Shown: positions 1 to 9,892, counted from the first letter of the stretch. The stretch is DNA of 64,000 nt from Aureococcus anophagefferens (GCF_000186865.1 NW_008705585.1:93953-157952), one strand, 5' to 3'. Notes: generated from the letters alone by a model not told the origin. Numbers and translations: made by a program.

Positions 1-606
1 CGCTCGTCAGAGGGCCTCCGGCGTCGGTCATCGTCTCCCAGTGGACCTGGGCGGCGACGCTCCTCCAGTCGTCCAACGTCGCGTGGAACTTCGGCGTGTC
101 CGGCCCGTTCTGGTACGCGTCCGGCGCGACGATCCAGGTGCTCCTCTTCGGCATCCTCGCGATCGAGATCAAGCGCAAGTGCCCCACGGCCCACACCATG
201 GTCGAGATCGTCCGGTCCCGCTGGCCCGGCGCCCACTACACCTTCCTCTTCTTCGGCTTCTCCGCGAACCTCATCGTCACGTCGATGCTCATCCTCGGCG
301 GCGCGGCGACGATCAACGCGCTCTGCGGCATGCACACCATCATCGCGTCCTTCCTCATCCCCATCTCCGTGATCCCCTACACCATGTACGGCGGCCTCAA
401 GTCCACGTTCCTCGCGTCCTACATCCACACGTCGATCATCTTCGTCGTGCTCCTCATGATGATCTACACGATCTACGTGTCCAAGTTCTCCAGCGACCTC
501 ATCTGGGAGATGCTCAAGAAGACGACGTCCTACTCCGTGAGCGACTGCAAACACATCTTCTCCGAGGACTTCGACGGCTTCTCGTCGCCGAGCTTCAACC
601 CGGACG
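1..606 (+). CDS. DUR3: Urea/Na+ or H+ symporter (DUR3-type), 5'-partial and apparently broken
   Basis: Frame 3 is open from base 3 and encodes a middle part of a solute:sodium symporter family urea transporter, a plasma-membrane protein that takes up urea. Diagnostic stretches are [50 protein letters not shown] and [20 protein letters not shown], covering about five membrane segments of the family's fifteen. The 5' part lies outside the window; an AG at 9-10 could be a splice acceptor. After [12 protein letters not shown] the frame turns into Arg/Pro-rich filler and the conserved C-terminal half is absent. A different frame (601-831) stays open to a stop and ends [10 protein letters not shown], but it does not look like DUR3. 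The gene is either truncated, misassembled or continues elsewhere. Family assignment is secure; the 3' end given here is only where resemblance stops. Confidence 0.8.
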
Positions 607-831
607 CCGCCGATCCGCGCGTCCGAACCCCTCGTCGACGCGGCCTTGGCCTTCTTCGGCGGGGGCCAGATGATGCTCGGCGCGACGTTCGACTGCGTGT
701 ACGGCGAAACATACTTCGAGGTGGTCAAGGACCTCGACCAGAAGTACGTCCTCCTCGGCGGCTCCTCCGTGGACGGCCTGGTGAGCGCCGCGCTCGACGC
801 GGACCGCGCGGCGGGCCTGAAGCGTCGGTGA
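601..831 (+). other. Open frame of unknown nature after the DUR3 fragment
   Basis: Frame 1 reads through [20 protein letters not shown] and [20 protein letters not shown] to a TGA that overlaps the ATG of the next gene by one base. I do not recognise the protein. It could be the terminal exon of the DUR3 model, of an unrelated gene joined here by assembly, or non-coding. No convincing splice pair linking it to frame 3 was found. Confidence 0.3.
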
Positions 832-2246
832 TGTGGCGCCTCTTCCTCACAATCGCGGTCTCCGAGGGAACGTCCGCTCGCGCGCGCGAGGCGTACGACT
901 TCCCGGTGAAGCCCCTCTTCGACGACGAGCCCTGCCCGTCCGTCTACATCTACGACCACGCGGCCTTCTGGCCCGTGAACGCGTCGCTCGACGCCGTCGC
1001 GGCCCTGTCGGCGGACGACGTCTTCGGGCCGCGCTGCTCCGAGGCCATCCCCGAGGAGCGGCCGACGGGCCAGTACGAGATGGCGCACATCGTCGTCTGG
1101 CGCCTCACGCGGCCGCCGCGGCCCTCGCTCCACGCGTGCCGGCGGACGACGGATCCGGCGCTCGCGGACCTGTTCCTCGTGCCGACGTTCCCGGGCGGCA
1201 AGCACATTAGCGACTGGAAAAGCGCCTGCGCGGGCGAGACGGACGGGCTGGCGTCGTCGCTCACATACCTCGACGCGCGGACGGCGCACCGCCACGTCTT
1301 CCTCGTGTCCAGGGGCGCGCCCGAGGGCGCCGCGGAGGACGGCTGCGACCCCTGGTGGCGGAGGCCCGAGGGGCTCCTGCGGCGCGCGCTCCGCTTCGCC
1401 TACTCGGACGCCTACGACGCCGGCGGCCGCCCGGGCCTGCCGTTCTACGGGCCCTTCAGGCTCGACGACGACGAGGTCGCCGCGCGGCTCGCGCAGGACC
1501 CGCTCGACGACACCGCGGCGATCCCGCACCTGCACTCCGTGCCCTACCCGTCGTCGATCCACGCGTCGCGGTCCACGCGGACGCCGCCCTGGGCCGTCGG
1601 CGCGGGCGCCCACGGCGCGTCGCTCGCGTCCTTCGTCGGCGAAACGCGCGCCGCCAAACACCTCTACGCGCGGGTCCGGCCGAAGCTCATCGCGGACTGC
1701 GCGGCCGCGCCGAACGCCGCGTGTCGCGTCTACGGCCCGCACGCGGCGAACCGCCTCGGCGAGAGGGGCCCCTACGCGAAGGTGCGCGGCCGCCAGAAGT
1801 GGGGGCACTTCTGCGGCCTCGAGGAGACGTACGCGCGCGCGACCTTCTGCCTCGAGCCCGGCGGCGACTCGCCCTACCGCAAGGGCTTCTACGACGCGCT
1901 CGCGACGGGCTGCATCCCCGTCGTCTTCGGCGCCTTCAACGCGCGCGTCGCGCCCTGGTTCGTGCCGCGCGGCGTCGTCGTCGAGCTCAACGAGACGGCC
2001 TACCTCGCGGGCGACCTCGACGTCCTCGCCTTCCTCGCGGCCATGCCCGCGGACGAGGTCTCGCGGCGGCAAGAGTTGCTCGCGGCGGGCGCGGTGAAAG
2101 TGCAGTACGCGCTCGACGACGTCCCCGGCGACGCCGTCGAGACGCTCCTCCGCGGCGCGCGGCGCGCGGCGCTCGACCTCGAGCGGGCGCGCCCCACGCT
2201 CAAGACGTGGAACGGTTCGATTGCGCAGGCGCGCCCCGCCTCCTAA
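831..2246 (+). CDS. Exostosin-family glycosyltransferase (GT47-like)
   Basis: Predicted 471-residue protein, probably secretory or Golgi, with a short hydrophobic start ([11 protein letters not shown]). The exostosin domain fills most of the chain. CPSVYIYDH begins the N-terminal lobe, a middle region carries [19 protein letters not shown], and the sugar-nucleotide lobe carries [20 protein letters not shown] followed by [18 protein letters not shown], the typical exostosin signature. GT47 enzymes transfer glucuronosyl, galactosyl or arabinosyl units to extracellular polysaccharides; the substrate here is unknown. The start is placed at 831, immediately before the family resemblance begins. 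The same frame is open all the way back to base 3, so automated prediction could fuse it wrongly to the DUR3 fragment. The gene converges on the cyclophilin gene with two bases between stop codons. Confidence 0.8.
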   Translation: MWRLFLTIAVSEGTSARAREAYDFPVKPLFDDEPCPSVYIYDHAAFWPVNASLDAVAALSADDVFGPRCSEAIPEERPTGQYEMAHIVVWRLTRPPRPSLHACRRTTDPALADLFLVPTFPGGKHISDWKSACAGETDGLASSLTYLDARTAHRHVFLVSRGAPEGAAEDGCDPWWRRPEGLLRRALRFAYSDAYDAGGRPGLPFYGPFRLDDDEVAARLAQDPLDDTAAIPHLHSVPYPSSIHASRSTRTPPWAVGAGAHGASLASFVGETRAAKHLYARVRPKLIADCAAAPNAACRVYGPHAANRLGERGPYAKVRGRQKWGHFCGLEETYARATFCLEPGGDSPYRKGFYDALATGCIPVVFGAFNARVAPWFVPRGVVVELNETAYLAGDLDVLAFLAAMPADEVSRRQELLAAGAVKVQYALDDVPGDAVETLLRGARRAALDLERARPTLKTWNGSIAQARPAS

Positions 2247-2248
2247 TA

Positions 2249-2950
2249 CTATCGGACGAGCCTGCAGCGCTCGATGTGGCTCATCCGCGGGAACTCGCGC
2301 ATGAGCGCGTCGACGCCGCGGTTGTAGGCCTTGATCTGGCCCGTGCCCTCTTTGTAGCCCGTAAATATGGCATCGAAGACCTCCATCCCGGGGGGCGTGA
2401 CCTCGGCGAAGACGCCGCCCTCGCCTGCCAAATGTGTCGGTCACGATTCTTCATCGTTTCCCCACCCGAAATCTCTCGAAAATCGCCACGGCCACAGGAC
2501 GCCGCCCTCGCGGTCCAGGTGCTTGTTGTCCGCGAGGTTGACGAAGATCTGCGTCTTCGAGCTGCCCGCGAAGGCCGCGGTGCCGCGCCGGTTCCTCGCG
2601 TCCTCGCGGCGCTCGTCGCGGCCGACCTTGGGCCACGTCGTGCCGTTCCACGACGGGTGGAACCCGACCTGGGCGATGAAGTTCGGCACGACGCGGAAGA
2701 AGCGGAGGCCGTCGTAGAAGCCCGCGGCGACGCGCTCGCGGAACGCGGCGCACGCGAGCGGCGCCCAGTCCGCGCGGAGGACGAACGTCACGTCGCCGCG
2801 CGCGCCGCCGGGGTCGTCGGAGCCGATGCGGCAGCGCACCTCCTCGAACGCCGCGGGCGCCCGGGCGCTCGCGCGGAAGGCGCGCAGCGACTCCTCGTGC
2901 ACGTGGGCGACGGCGACGGCCGCGGCGCAGGCGACGGGGAGCAGGCGCAT
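2249..2950 (-). CDS. Secreted/ER cyclophilin-type peptidyl-prolyl isomerase, two exons
   Basis: Exon 1 is 2512-2950 and exon 2 is 2249-2424, together 204 residues. A signal peptide (MRLLPVACAAAVAVAHVHEE) precedes a cyclophilin fold. FYDGLRFFRVVPNFIAQVG contains the catalytic Arg region and the FxxQxG motif; SSKTQIFVNLADN matches the active-site strand; FAEVTPPGMEVFDAIFTGY is the C-terminal helix pattern. It catalyses proline cis-trans isomerisation, presumably in the secretory pathway. Without splicing, exon 1 would run into a non-homologous tail. Removing 2425-2511 joins HLDREGGV to FAEV exactly as in bacterial-type cyclophilins. The start is the ATG that begins the signal peptide. Confidence 0.85.
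2425..2511 (-). other. 87-bp GC-AG intron flanked by a 14-bp direct repeat
   Basis: In gene sense the intron starts GCGAGGGCGG and ends TTTGGCAG. The 14-mer GCGAGGGCGGCGTC occurs at the intron start (plus-strand 2498-2511) and directly after the 3' splice site (2411-2424), as if the exon sequence had been duplicated by an insertion and the first copy supplied the 5' splice site. The interior shares a core with the PFK intron at 20937-21000, including an ACGAT...ATCGT inverted repeat. This is probably a transposon-generated or otherwise duplicated intron. Confidence 0.75.
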
Positions 2951-3253
2951 GGCAGACGCGACGCACGCCGCCCTCGCGCAACGCGGTCCTTGCGCTGGCA
3001 GTGGCGACTGGAGTAGTGGGCACGGATCAAGGCTGAAATGGGCTGCCCATCGATGGCGGGCAAATTGATGGCAGCTTGTACTTCAGCTTGCAGTGCAATG
3101 CAAAGTTCGTGCGCGACCGACCGCACGGCAAGAGAAGAGCCGAAGCGCAATCATGGGTGTTTACATGGGAAGGTCCCCCCGGGCCGCCGCCGCGATCCGC
3201 GGTCGCCGGGGCCGGGGAGGGGTGGGGCGCGCGAGCGGGCTGCGCCGCGCCGC
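2951..3253. other. Spacer between two same-strand genes
   Basis: This 303-bp stretch holds the 5' region of the cyclophilin gene and the 3' region of the transhydrogenase gene, both on the minus strand. It is partly less GC-rich (around 3020-3160). I see no conserved open frame, RNA gene or repeat in it. Confidence 0.5.
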
Positions 3254-6200
3254 CTACTTGAGGGCCGCGCGGAGCTCGCCGAGGAGCGCCGCGGCCGTGT
3301 CCTTGGCGTCGCCGAGGAGCATGTCCGTGTTGTCCTTGAAGAAGGTCGGGTTCTGGACGCCCGCGTAGCCCGTCGAGCCCATGGACCGCTTGAAGGCGAT
3401 GGTCTTCTTCGCGTCCCAGACTTTGAGCACGGGCATGCCCGCGATGGGCGAGTTCGGGTCGTCGAGCGCGCCGCTGTTGACCGTGTCGCTCGCGCCGATG
3501 ACGACGGACACGTCCGTGGCCGCGAAGTCGTCGTTGATGTCCTCGAGCTCGTGGACGATGTCGTAGGACACGCCCGCCTCCGCGAGGAGGACGTTGAGCT
3601 GGCCGGGCATGCGCCCCGCGACGGGGTGGATGCCAAAGGCCACGGTCTTGCCCGCCTTCTCGAGCTCCTCGACGATCTCCGCGACGACGTACTGCGCCTT
3701 GGCGACGGCGAGGCCGTAGCCGGGGACGATGATGACCGACTCCGCGGCCGCGAGCGCGGCCGCGGCGCCCGCGGCGTCGACCTCCGAGTGGGCCCCGAGG
3801 TCGACCTGCTCGACGTCGCCCGTCGACGGCGCCGCGGCCTTGCCGCCGAGCACGACCTCGACGACGTCGCGATTCATCGCGTCGCACATGATTTTGGTCA
3901 GGATCGCGCCCGAGAAGCCGATGAGCGCGCCGACGGACGCCAGGGTCCCGTCCTTGAGGAGCACGCCCTCGGCGGCCAGCGCCCAGCCGCTGTAGGAGTT
4001 GAGCACCGTGATGACCACGGGCATGTCCGCGCCGCCGATGGACGACGTGAGCAGGTAGCCGAGCGCCGCCGACGTCAACCCCGCGCCCGTCAGCGCCGCC
4101 GCGCCCGCCGCCGACTGGCCCGACGCGACGGCGAAGGCGCCGAGGCCGAGCGACGCCGCGAGCAGACCGCCGTTGAGCGCGTCGTTCTTCGCGAGCGGCG
4201 ACGACGACAGCGCGCCCGAGAGCTTGAGGTACGCGACGATGCTACCCGTAAAGGTCACGCCGCCGACGAGCGTCGCGGCCACCGCCGCCGCGCCCCCGCC
4301 CAGCCCGAGCTCGTCGGCGTGGGCGACGAACTCGCCCAGCGCCGTCGCGACGGCCGCGACGCCGACGAGCGAGTGGAACGCGGCGACGGTCTGCGGGAGC
4401 TCCGCGGGGCCGACGCCGCCCGCGACGACCCAGCCGCCCGCGCCGCCCGCGGCCATCAACGCGCCTAGACCCAGGATCGCGTCCGGGTCGCCGTGGGCCG
4501 CCTGGAGGGCCTTGGCGAAGGTCGCGACGATGGCCAGCGACACGCCGGCCATGCCCGCGACGGTGCCGTAGCGCGCGGTCTGCTGCGTCGCGAGGCCGCC
4601 GATGCCCGCGACGCACGCCGTCGCCGCCGCCGCGGACACGACGTCCGGCAGCACGGACGCCTCGTTCGTCGCCGCCGTCGCGAGCGTCGCCGCGGCCGCC
4701 AAACCTACCGGCGCCGCGAACAAGCCCAGCGGCGCCACGGGGTCGCCCTTGCGCTGGAAGAGCTGGAGCATCGCGTCCGTGACGCGGAAGCCGCCGACGA
4801 TGTTGACCGTGGAGACGACGACGGCGAAGGCGCCGAGGAGCTCCGCGGGCGTCTGGGGCGCCAAGTGCGTCGGGTCGAGGAGCGCCGCGCCGCCTAACGC
4901 CGTCAGCCCGGAGATGGCGTTCGTCACGGCCATGAGGGGCGAGTGGAGCGCCGGCGCGACGCCCCAGACCGCCTGCTGGCCGGCGAACGACGCGAGGCAG
5001 AACGCCGCGAAGAGGCCCGCGTTGCCCGCGTCGCCGCCCGACGCCAAACCCACGGCGACGGTCGCGAGCGCCGCGACGGCCGCGACGGTGGCGTCTCCCT
5101 GCACTCGCGCGTCCAGCGCCTCCTGCGGGTCGACCTCGACGACCTCGGCGACGACGGGCGCGGGCGGCGGCGGCGGCGGCGCGTAGGGCGGCGCGGGCCA
5201 CGCGAGCGCGCCGTCTTCGACGACGAGCATGCCGCGCACGGCGGGATCCTCGCGGTCGATGGCGAAGACGCCGTCGACTTTTGTGGTCGTCGGGCCGACG
5301 GAGAGGAGGAAGTTGGCCTGGTTCTTGCCGAACAAGTTCGACGCCGCGGTGGGGAGCCGCGACGGCAGGTCCGAGTACCCGAGGATCGTCACGCCGTTGG
5401 GCGTCGCGGCCGCCTCGCCGTCGATCGTGCCGACGACGTTGCCGCCGTTGACGGACGCCATGTCGACGATGACGGAGCCGCGCTTCATGCCCTTGACCAT
5501 CGCTTCCGGAACCAGCACCGGCGCCTTGCAGCCGGGGATCAGCGCCGTCGTCACGAGGATATCAGCTTTGGCCACCTCGTCCCGGAGCATCTCCTGCTCC
5601 GCGGCCTTGTACTCGTCGGACATCTCCTTGGCGTAGCCGCCCGCGCCCGCGCCGTCCTCCTCGTAGGGCACTTTGAGGAATTTGCCGCCCATGGACTCGA
5701 CCTGCTCCTGGACGACGGGCCGCACGTCGTAGCCGTAGACGACGGCGCCCATGTTCTTGGCCGTCTGGATGGCCGCGAGGCCCGCGACGCCCGCGCCGAG
5801 CACGAGCACGCGGGCCGGGGCGAGCTTCCCCGCCGCGGTCATCGAGCCGGCGATCGTCCGGCCGTAGGCGTGGCTCGCCTCGACGACGGCGCGGAAGCCC
5901 GCGAGGTTCGCCTGGGAGCTCAGCGCGTCGAAGGCCTGGCCCCGCGATAGGAGGCGCGGGATGCAGTCCATGGCGAAGACCGTGGCTTTCTGCGCCTCGA
6001 GCTGCGCGACCAAGTCGCCGTTCTGCGCGGGCTGCACCATGGACAGGAGCGTGCGGTCGCCGAGCTTCGCCGCCTCGTCGAGCGTCGGCGGGTTCACCTT
6101 GGTGACGATGTCCGCGGCCCAGGCGTCGTCGACGACGGCCGCGCCGGCCGCGGCGTAGTCGGCGTCGGCGAAGCCCGCGGCCGCGCCCGCGCCGGCCTCG

Positions 6201-6454
6201 ACGACGACGGAGAAGCCGGCCTTGAGGAGCGCCGCGAGCGACTCGGGCGTCTGCGCGACGCGGTTCTCCGCCGGGTCGATTTCCTTGACGACGCCGATGG
6301 TCAGATCCTCGTAGGGCGTGCCCTTGATCTTTTCAGGCGTTTGGATCGCGTCGATCGTCGCGGCCGCGAGGCGGCCGTGGACGTGCCCGCGCGGCGGCGC
6401 GACGAGCGCATTGCCGGTGCTGAGCGCGAGAGCGATGAGCGCTTTGAGCAGCAT
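3254..6454 (-). CDS. NNT: Fused NAD(P) transhydrogenase (alpha plus beta), proton-translocating
   Basis: Membrane enzyme moving hydride between NADH and NADP+ coupled to proton flux. The single chain of about 1066 residues has the order of animal and algal NNT. An NAD-binding domain I carries [17 protein letters not shown] near the N terminus and the Rossmann motif [19 protein letters not shown] large Ala/Gly-rich domain II has many membrane helices. The NADP-binding domain III at the C terminus has [33 protein letters not shown] and the [14 protein letters not shown] loop. The chosen start gives the leader [20 protein letters not shown], which resembles a signal peptide plus a weak ASAFAP-like site; a second in-frame ATG lies at 6475. 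Whether it acts in plastid or mitochondrion cannot be decided here. Confidence 0.93.
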   Translation of the reverse strand: MLLKALIALALSTGNALVAPPRGHVHGRLAAATIDAIQTPEKIKGTPYEDLTIGVVKEIDPAENRVAQTPESLAALLKAGFSVVVEAGAGAAAGFADADYAAAGAAVVDDAWAADIVTKVNPPTLDEAAKLGDRTLLSMVQPAQNGDLVAQLEAQKATVFAMDCIPRLLSRGQAFDALSSQANLAGFRAVVEASHAYGRTIAGSMTAAGKLAPARVLVLGAGVAGLAAIQTAKNMGAVVYGYDVRPVVQEQVESMGGKFLKVPYEEDGAGAGGYAKEMSDEYKAAEQEMLRDEVAKADILVTTALIPGCKAPVLVPEAMVKGMKRGSVIVDMASVNGGNVVGTIDGEAAATPNGVTILGYSDLPSRLPTAASNLFGKNQANFLLSVGPTTTKVDGVFAIDREDPAVRGMLVVEDGALAWPAPPYAPPPPPPAPVVAEVVEVDPQEALDARVQGDATVAAVAALATVAVGLASGGDAGNAGLFAAFCLASFAGQQAVWGVAPALHSPLMAVTNAISGLTALGGAALLDPTHLAPQTPAELLGAFAVVVSTVNIVGGFRVTDAMLQLFQRKGDPVAPLGLFAAPVGLAAAATLATAATNEASVLPDVVSAAAATACVAGIGGLATQQTARYGTVAGMAGVSLAIVATFAKALQAAHGDPDAILGLGALMAAGGAGGWVVAGGVGPAELPQTVAAFHSLVGVAAVATALGEFVAHADELGLGGGAAAVAATLVGGVTFTGSIVAYLKLSGALSSSPLAKNDALNGGLLAASLGLGAFAVASGQSAAGAAALTGAGLTSAALGYLLTSSIGGADMPVVITVLNSYSGWALAAEGVLLKDGTLASVGALIGFSGAILTKIMCDAMNRDVVEVVLGGKAAAPSTGDVEQVDLGAHSEVDAAGAAAALAAAESVIIVPGYGLAVAKAQYVVAEIVEELEKAGKTVAFGIHPVAGRMPGQLNVLLAEAGVSYDIVHELEDINDDFAATDVSVVIGASDTVNSGALDDPNSPIAGMPVLKVWDAKKTIAFKRSMGSTGYAGVQNPTFFKDNTDMLLGDAKDTAAALLGELRAALK

Positions 6455-6671
6455 GCTGCCTGTGGGTTTGAGCATGTGACGAGGACAGATGCTGTGGACG
6501 CTCTGCGCCGGACTCGGAATTCCAAATTTGTGTTGCACACAGCTTGCACCGATGGTGAACCAAGGCGAAGCATGGCCATGCAGCCCTGGACATGGCAGCC
6601 CACCACCCATGATACATATAAACCTGCCGGCAGTTTATATGTATGACACATAAATCTGCAGCCCACCACCC
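6455..6671. promoter_or_regulatory. Divergent promoter region with palindrome and 17-bp direct repeats
   Basis: It separates the divergently transcribed transhydrogenase gene and the gene at 6672. It contains a near-perfect palindrome at 6614-6642 (ACATATAAACCTGCC paired with GGCAGTTTATATGT, one unpaired C). On either side is a 17-bp direct repeat, GCAGCCCACCACCCATG, at 6595-6611 and 6658-6674; the second copy contains the ATG of the downstream gene. The arrangement could be a regulatory site or the footprint of a small insertion. Confidence 0.6.
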
Positions 6672-7895
6672 ATGCTAGCAGCCCGCCGCATCTACGAGCG
6701 CCTCACGCGCGAGGTCGCCGTGGACCTCGCGCTCATGGCGGCGCTCTGCGTCGAGTACGCGCTCGCTCCAGCGCAGCGCAAACAGATCCGCGGCATCCTG
6801 GCAGCTGCCGCGGCCAACCTTGTCGCGCTCCTAAAACTACCGACACCCCCGCTCATCGGACCCTATGGCCTCGCGGGCTGGAACTGGCGGCATCGGGACT
6901 TCTGGGCGCCGCCGCGCGAGCGCCCCGCGGCCTGGCTGTCGGACGTCGCCGGCCCCGCGCCGCTGCGGAACGCGACGCTCCGCGTCGATGGCGGCCGCGC
7001 CTACCTGCTGGCCGGCGGCCACTTCGCGGCGCCGACGCGCGTGCTGCCGCCGACGGCGTTCACGCTGCCGCTCGACGCGAGGCCGCGGTCCCTCGCGGCG
7101 CTCCGAGACGTGCCGGACTCCGTCGTGCAGCGCATCGCGCGCGTGGACCTCGAGCCCTTCGGCTACGCGCCCGTGTCCGCCACCCAGCTCGCCTTCGCGC
7201 CGTCCCCCAAGCGCATCGAAACCCTGGCGGTGAAGTACGGCGTCGGCGCCGAGGACCTCCGCGTCTTCGACGGCCCGCGGGGCGAGACGCTCGTCCTCCA
7301 CGTCGACTACGACGCCTCGCGGCGCCGCGTGCGGCACTACCTCAGCGTTGTGGAAGACGACGAACTGGCAAACACCGTCGTGCTGGAACCGCCCGAAACC
7401 GTCGCCCAGCCCTGCGAGAAGAATTGGTGCGCGTTCGTCCACGGGTCCGACGTCTACTTCTCGCACGCGCTCGAGCCCCACGCCGTCCTGCGCCTCGGGG
7501 ACGGGGGCGCCTGCGAGCTCGCCCACGTCTCGGGGGCGCGAACCCCCCGCGCGCTCCGCGGCTCGTCGAACTTCCTCCGGTCGACGGCGGGTTACCTGGG
7601 CCTCGCGCACGAGCGGCGCGGGTCGTACCGGCACCGCTGGGTGCGCCTCGACGGCGAGCCGCCCTTCTCCGTGCTCGCGGTGTCGCCGCCCTTCCTCTTC
7701 TTCCCCGGCGGCGACGGCGCCGAGTTCGCGACGACGATCCAGGCCGCGCCCGGGAAGAAGCGGCCCGCGCTCCTCGTCTCCGTCGGCGTGCGGGACTCCC
7801 ACACGCGCTTCCTCAGGTGCGCCGCGGCCGCGGTCTGCGCGGCCGTCGGCGCCGAATGTCGGGACTTCGCCTGGCTCGATAAGAGACCACCTTAG
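6672..7895 (+). CDS. Putative beta-propeller carbohydrate-active protein
   Basis: A 407-residue protein I can only place tentatively. The N terminus has a hydrophobic stretch (LALMAALCVEYALAPA) that may be a membrane anchor. From about residue 70 it shows repeated blade-like segments ending with the pattern CEKNWCAFVHGSDVYFSHAL, GSSNFLRSTAGYLGLAHERR, then FATTIQ and ALLVSVGVRDSHTRFL. This succession (EKNW, GG/GS..., YLGxxH, SYGVxD) is typical of five-bladed propellers related to mannoside phosphorylases and glycosyltransferases of the GH130/GT108 kind. Substrate unknown. It is followed, in convergent orientation, by another glycosyltransferase-like gene, which fits a role in glycan metabolism but does not prove it. 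Confidence 0.5.
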   Translation: MLAARRIYERLTREVAVDLALMAALCVEYALAPAQRKQIRGILAAAAANLVALLKLPTPPLIGPYGLAGWNWRHRDFWAPPRERPAAWLSDVAGPAPLRNATLRVDGGRAYLLAGGHFAAPTRVLPPTAFTLPLDARPRSLAALRDVPDSVVQRIARVDLEPFGYAPVSATQLAFAPSPKRIETLAVKYGVGAEDLRVFDGPRGETLVLHVDYDASRRRVRHYLSVVEDDELANTVVLEPPETVAQPCEKNWCAFVHGSDVYFSHALEPHAVLRLGDGGACELAHVSGARTPRALRGSSNFLRSTAGYLGLAHERRGSYRHRWVRLDGEPPFSVLAVSPPFLFFPGGDGAEFATTIQAAPGKKRPALLVSVGVRDSHTRFLRCAAAAVCAAVGAECRDFAWLDKRPP

Positions 7896-7936
7896 CCGCT
7901 TTTTCGCATAACAGACCACCGTAGCCGCTCCTTCGC
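7881..7936. repeat. Imperfect tandem duplication at a gene end
   Basis: AGACCACCTTAGCCGCTTTT near 7881 and AGACCACCGTAGCCGCTCCT near 7913 repeat with a period of about 32 bases, each followed by TTCGC. The first copy includes the stop codon of the gene ending at 7895. The stretch lies between two convergent genes. Confidence 0.7.
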
Positions 7937-7967
7937 CGGACTCGATAACAACAGTCGATCACAACAG

Positions 7968-8909
7968 TTAGCCGCCCCGCCGCTTCTTCCGCGGCGCGCA
8001 GGTCTCGACGACCGCGGGCATCGCGACGCGCGCGAGGTGCGGGTAGTCGAGCCGCAGCTTCGCGTAGGCGTCCTCGTGGCGCGGCGCCCCGGCGCCGTCG
8101 AGGCGCACGAGCGTCGACCGGAACTCGCGGAGCGTCACGGCCTTGAGCTTCTCCGCGCGGAAGTGGCGCCACATCTCCCGCTCCGGGTACAACGCGCGCT
8201 GCGGGTTCCGCGCGATCTCGCGCGTCAGCGTGTCCGCGTAGGCGCGGGCGTACCGCGCCATGGCGTCCGGCCCGGCGACGGCGAACTGGTCGAAGACGAG
8301 CTGGTCCTCGGCGAAGGGCACGAGCACGACGTCCTCGTCCAGGACCGCGAGCGCCGCCGTCAGGTTCACCGACGAGCAAAAGTACGCGTCGGGCCGCAGC
8401 CGCAGCACCACGTCGTACGCGGCGCCGGCGCGCAGCGCCTCGGCGAGGGCGATGGACCGGAACATGGACGCGACGTTGATGGCCTTGCCCCGGGCCGTGC
8501 CGTTGCCCGCGGGCAGTTTCGCGAGATTCGGCAGCTCCCGCAGGACCGCGCGCCGCGCGTCGGCCGCGAGCTCGGCCTCGACGCGCTTCACGTTCGGGTG
8601 CGCGCCGAACTTCAAGGCCTGAAAGGCCGCCGCGTCGCCGCCGTCGCCCTCGAGCACCGCGTGCACGAAGTAGTCGAAGCGGAAGTCCGGGTTCTCGGCG
8701 ACGACGCGGTCGAAGAAGGAGCCGTTGCAGTGGAGGAACGTGCGCAGGCCGCCGCTCAGCACGACGGCGGCGGCGCGGCGCGGCGCCGCGCGCGGCGCCG
8801 GCCGGCGCCGGCGCCGGCCCTTGCGCTTCTCCTGCGCCGCGCTCAGCCAGACGGCGCCCGCGGCGCCGAGGAGGACGACGAGGGCCAGCGACTTGAGCCG
8901 GTGGCGCAT
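7968..8909 (-). CDS. Type II membrane glycosyltransferase-like protein
   Basis: With the start at 8909 the 313-residue product begins MRHRLKSLALVVLLGAAGAV, a short cytosolic tail plus one membrane helix, followed by a basic stalk and a lumenal domain. AVVLSGGLRTFLHCNGSF starts the domain; YDVVLRLRPDAYFCSSVN resembles the RxRPD motif of several eukaryotic glycosyltransferase-like families, and DQFAVAGPDAMARYARAY is the usual downstream element. Predicted N-glycosylation sites (NGS, NGT) support a lumenal location. An upstream ATG at 9056 would add 49 residues without family character, so the internal start is preferred. Activity is inferred only. Confidence 0.55.
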   Translation of the reverse strand: MRHRLKSLALVVLLGAAGAVWLSAAQEKRKGRRRRRPAPRAAPRRAAAVVLSGGLRTFLHCNGSFFDRVVAENPDFRFDYFVHAVLEGDGGDAAAFQALKFGAHPNVKRVEAELAADARRAVLRELPNLAKLPAGNGTARGKAINVASMFRSIALAEALRAGAAYDVVLRLRPDAYFCSSVNLTAALAVLDEDVVLVPFAEDQLVFDQFAVAGPDAMARYARAYADTLTREIARNPQRALYPEREMWRHFRAEKLKAVTLREFRSTLVRLDGAGAPRHEDAYAKLRLDYPHLARVAMPAVVETCAPRKKRRGG

Positions 8910-9112
8910 CGGGCGCTGCTTGCGGAGCTCGGCCCCGTCCAGCAAGCCGGCATCCGCCCGCGGCGAGCCCCTGCGACGCTGCGTCGTGCCAGCAGCCGTA
9001 GGCGGGGCGGCCGTGACTGGGCTGAGGCTGCAACCAAAGGGCGCGATAAACCTCATTTTGAGGATGCTGCCCTTGGGGTTTCATCAGCGCTGCGCCCGGC
9101 TCTTCAGTTCCG

Positions 9113-9799
9113 ATGGTCCGCGCCCTGGCGGTCCTGGGCCTGCTCGGCGCCGCCGGCGCCGCCGCGGCCCCGGCCTTCCCCGCGCGCCACGCGAGACAGC
9201 TCGACACGCAGTGCTTCTCGAAGGTCTTCGAGTTCGGCGAGGAGTGCTGGGACGTGACCTGCACCTTCTTCACGGAGGAGGCCGGCGGCGACACAACCTG
9301 CCGCGAGGACGGCGACACGCTCTGCTGCGCCGACGACAAGGACGACTGCTGCGTGCCCGACGCGACGGTCATCGGCGTCTTCTGCGCCGGCGGCGTCGTC
9401 TTCCTCCTCATCCTGGTCCTCGCGTGCTGCGCGTGCTGCGGCGCCTGCCCGCTCTACGGCCACCTCTGCTGCGCGCCGGACCGGGGCTGCTGCGTGCCCG
9501 GCGCGCCCGACGTCGAACGGGGCCTCAAGGTCCACGAGTCGGACCTGGGCATGCTCGTGATGGACGGCGCGATGTCAGGCGCGTCCGCGGTCAACGAGAA
9601 GGCCGTCCTCACGCCGCCGGCGTCGCCGGCGCCCGAGGTCCGCGGCGTCGACGCGCCCGGCGACCCGGAGCCCATCCCGGACCCGCCGGCGCCGCCCGGC
9701 GACGACGCGCCGCCGCCGCCGCCGGCCGACGTGTCGCCCGTCGCGGGCATGCTCTGCTGCAAGCAGAACGGCGACGGCCAACTCAACCTGTCCTGCTGA
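9113..9799 (+). CDS. Cys-rich single-pass membrane protein, unknown function
   Basis: 228 residues, not recognised. A signal peptide (MVRALAVLGLLGAAGAAAAP) precedes a short ectodomain with many cysteines (CWDVTC, DTLCCADDKDDCCVPD). One membrane helix follows (GVFCAGGVVFLLILVLACC), running into a second Cys cluster (CCACCGACPLYGHLCC) that could be palmitoylated. The cytosolic tail is Pro- and Ala-rich and ends CCKQNGDGQLNLSC. The layout suggests a small surface protein. The gene is divergent from the glycosyltransferase-like gene, with 203 bases between start codons. Confidence 0.6.
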   Translation: MVRALAVLGLLGAAGAAAAPAFPARHARQLDTQCFSKVFEFGEECWDVTCTFFTEEAGGDTTCREDGDTLCCADDKDDCCVPDATVIGVFCAGGVVFLLILVLACCACCGACPLYGHLCCAPDRGCCVPGAPDVERGLKVHESDLGMLVMDGAMSGASAVNEKAVLTPPASPAPEVRGVDAPGDPEPIPDPPAPPGDDAPPPPPADVSPVAGMLCCKQNGDGQLNLSC

Positions 9800-9892
9800 G
9801 AGTTCTGCTGAGCTTCTCCTTCTCTTCGTCCCGGCGCGCGCCCGGCCTGTCCATTACTGCCCTCTTAGAATCGGGGGCTCCTCCGCGGTCGC

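Noticed and set aside
96..2246. A single 716-codon open frame covering DUR3 and exostosin sequence
   Set aside because: The two halves belong to unrelated families and are joined by Arg/Pro-rich filler. High GC content keeps wrong frames open, so this is not taken as one fusion protein.
3038..4468. Long plus-strand open frame antisense to the transhydrogenase
   Set aside because: Its product is Arg/Asp/Gly background with no motif; the minus-strand gene explains the region.
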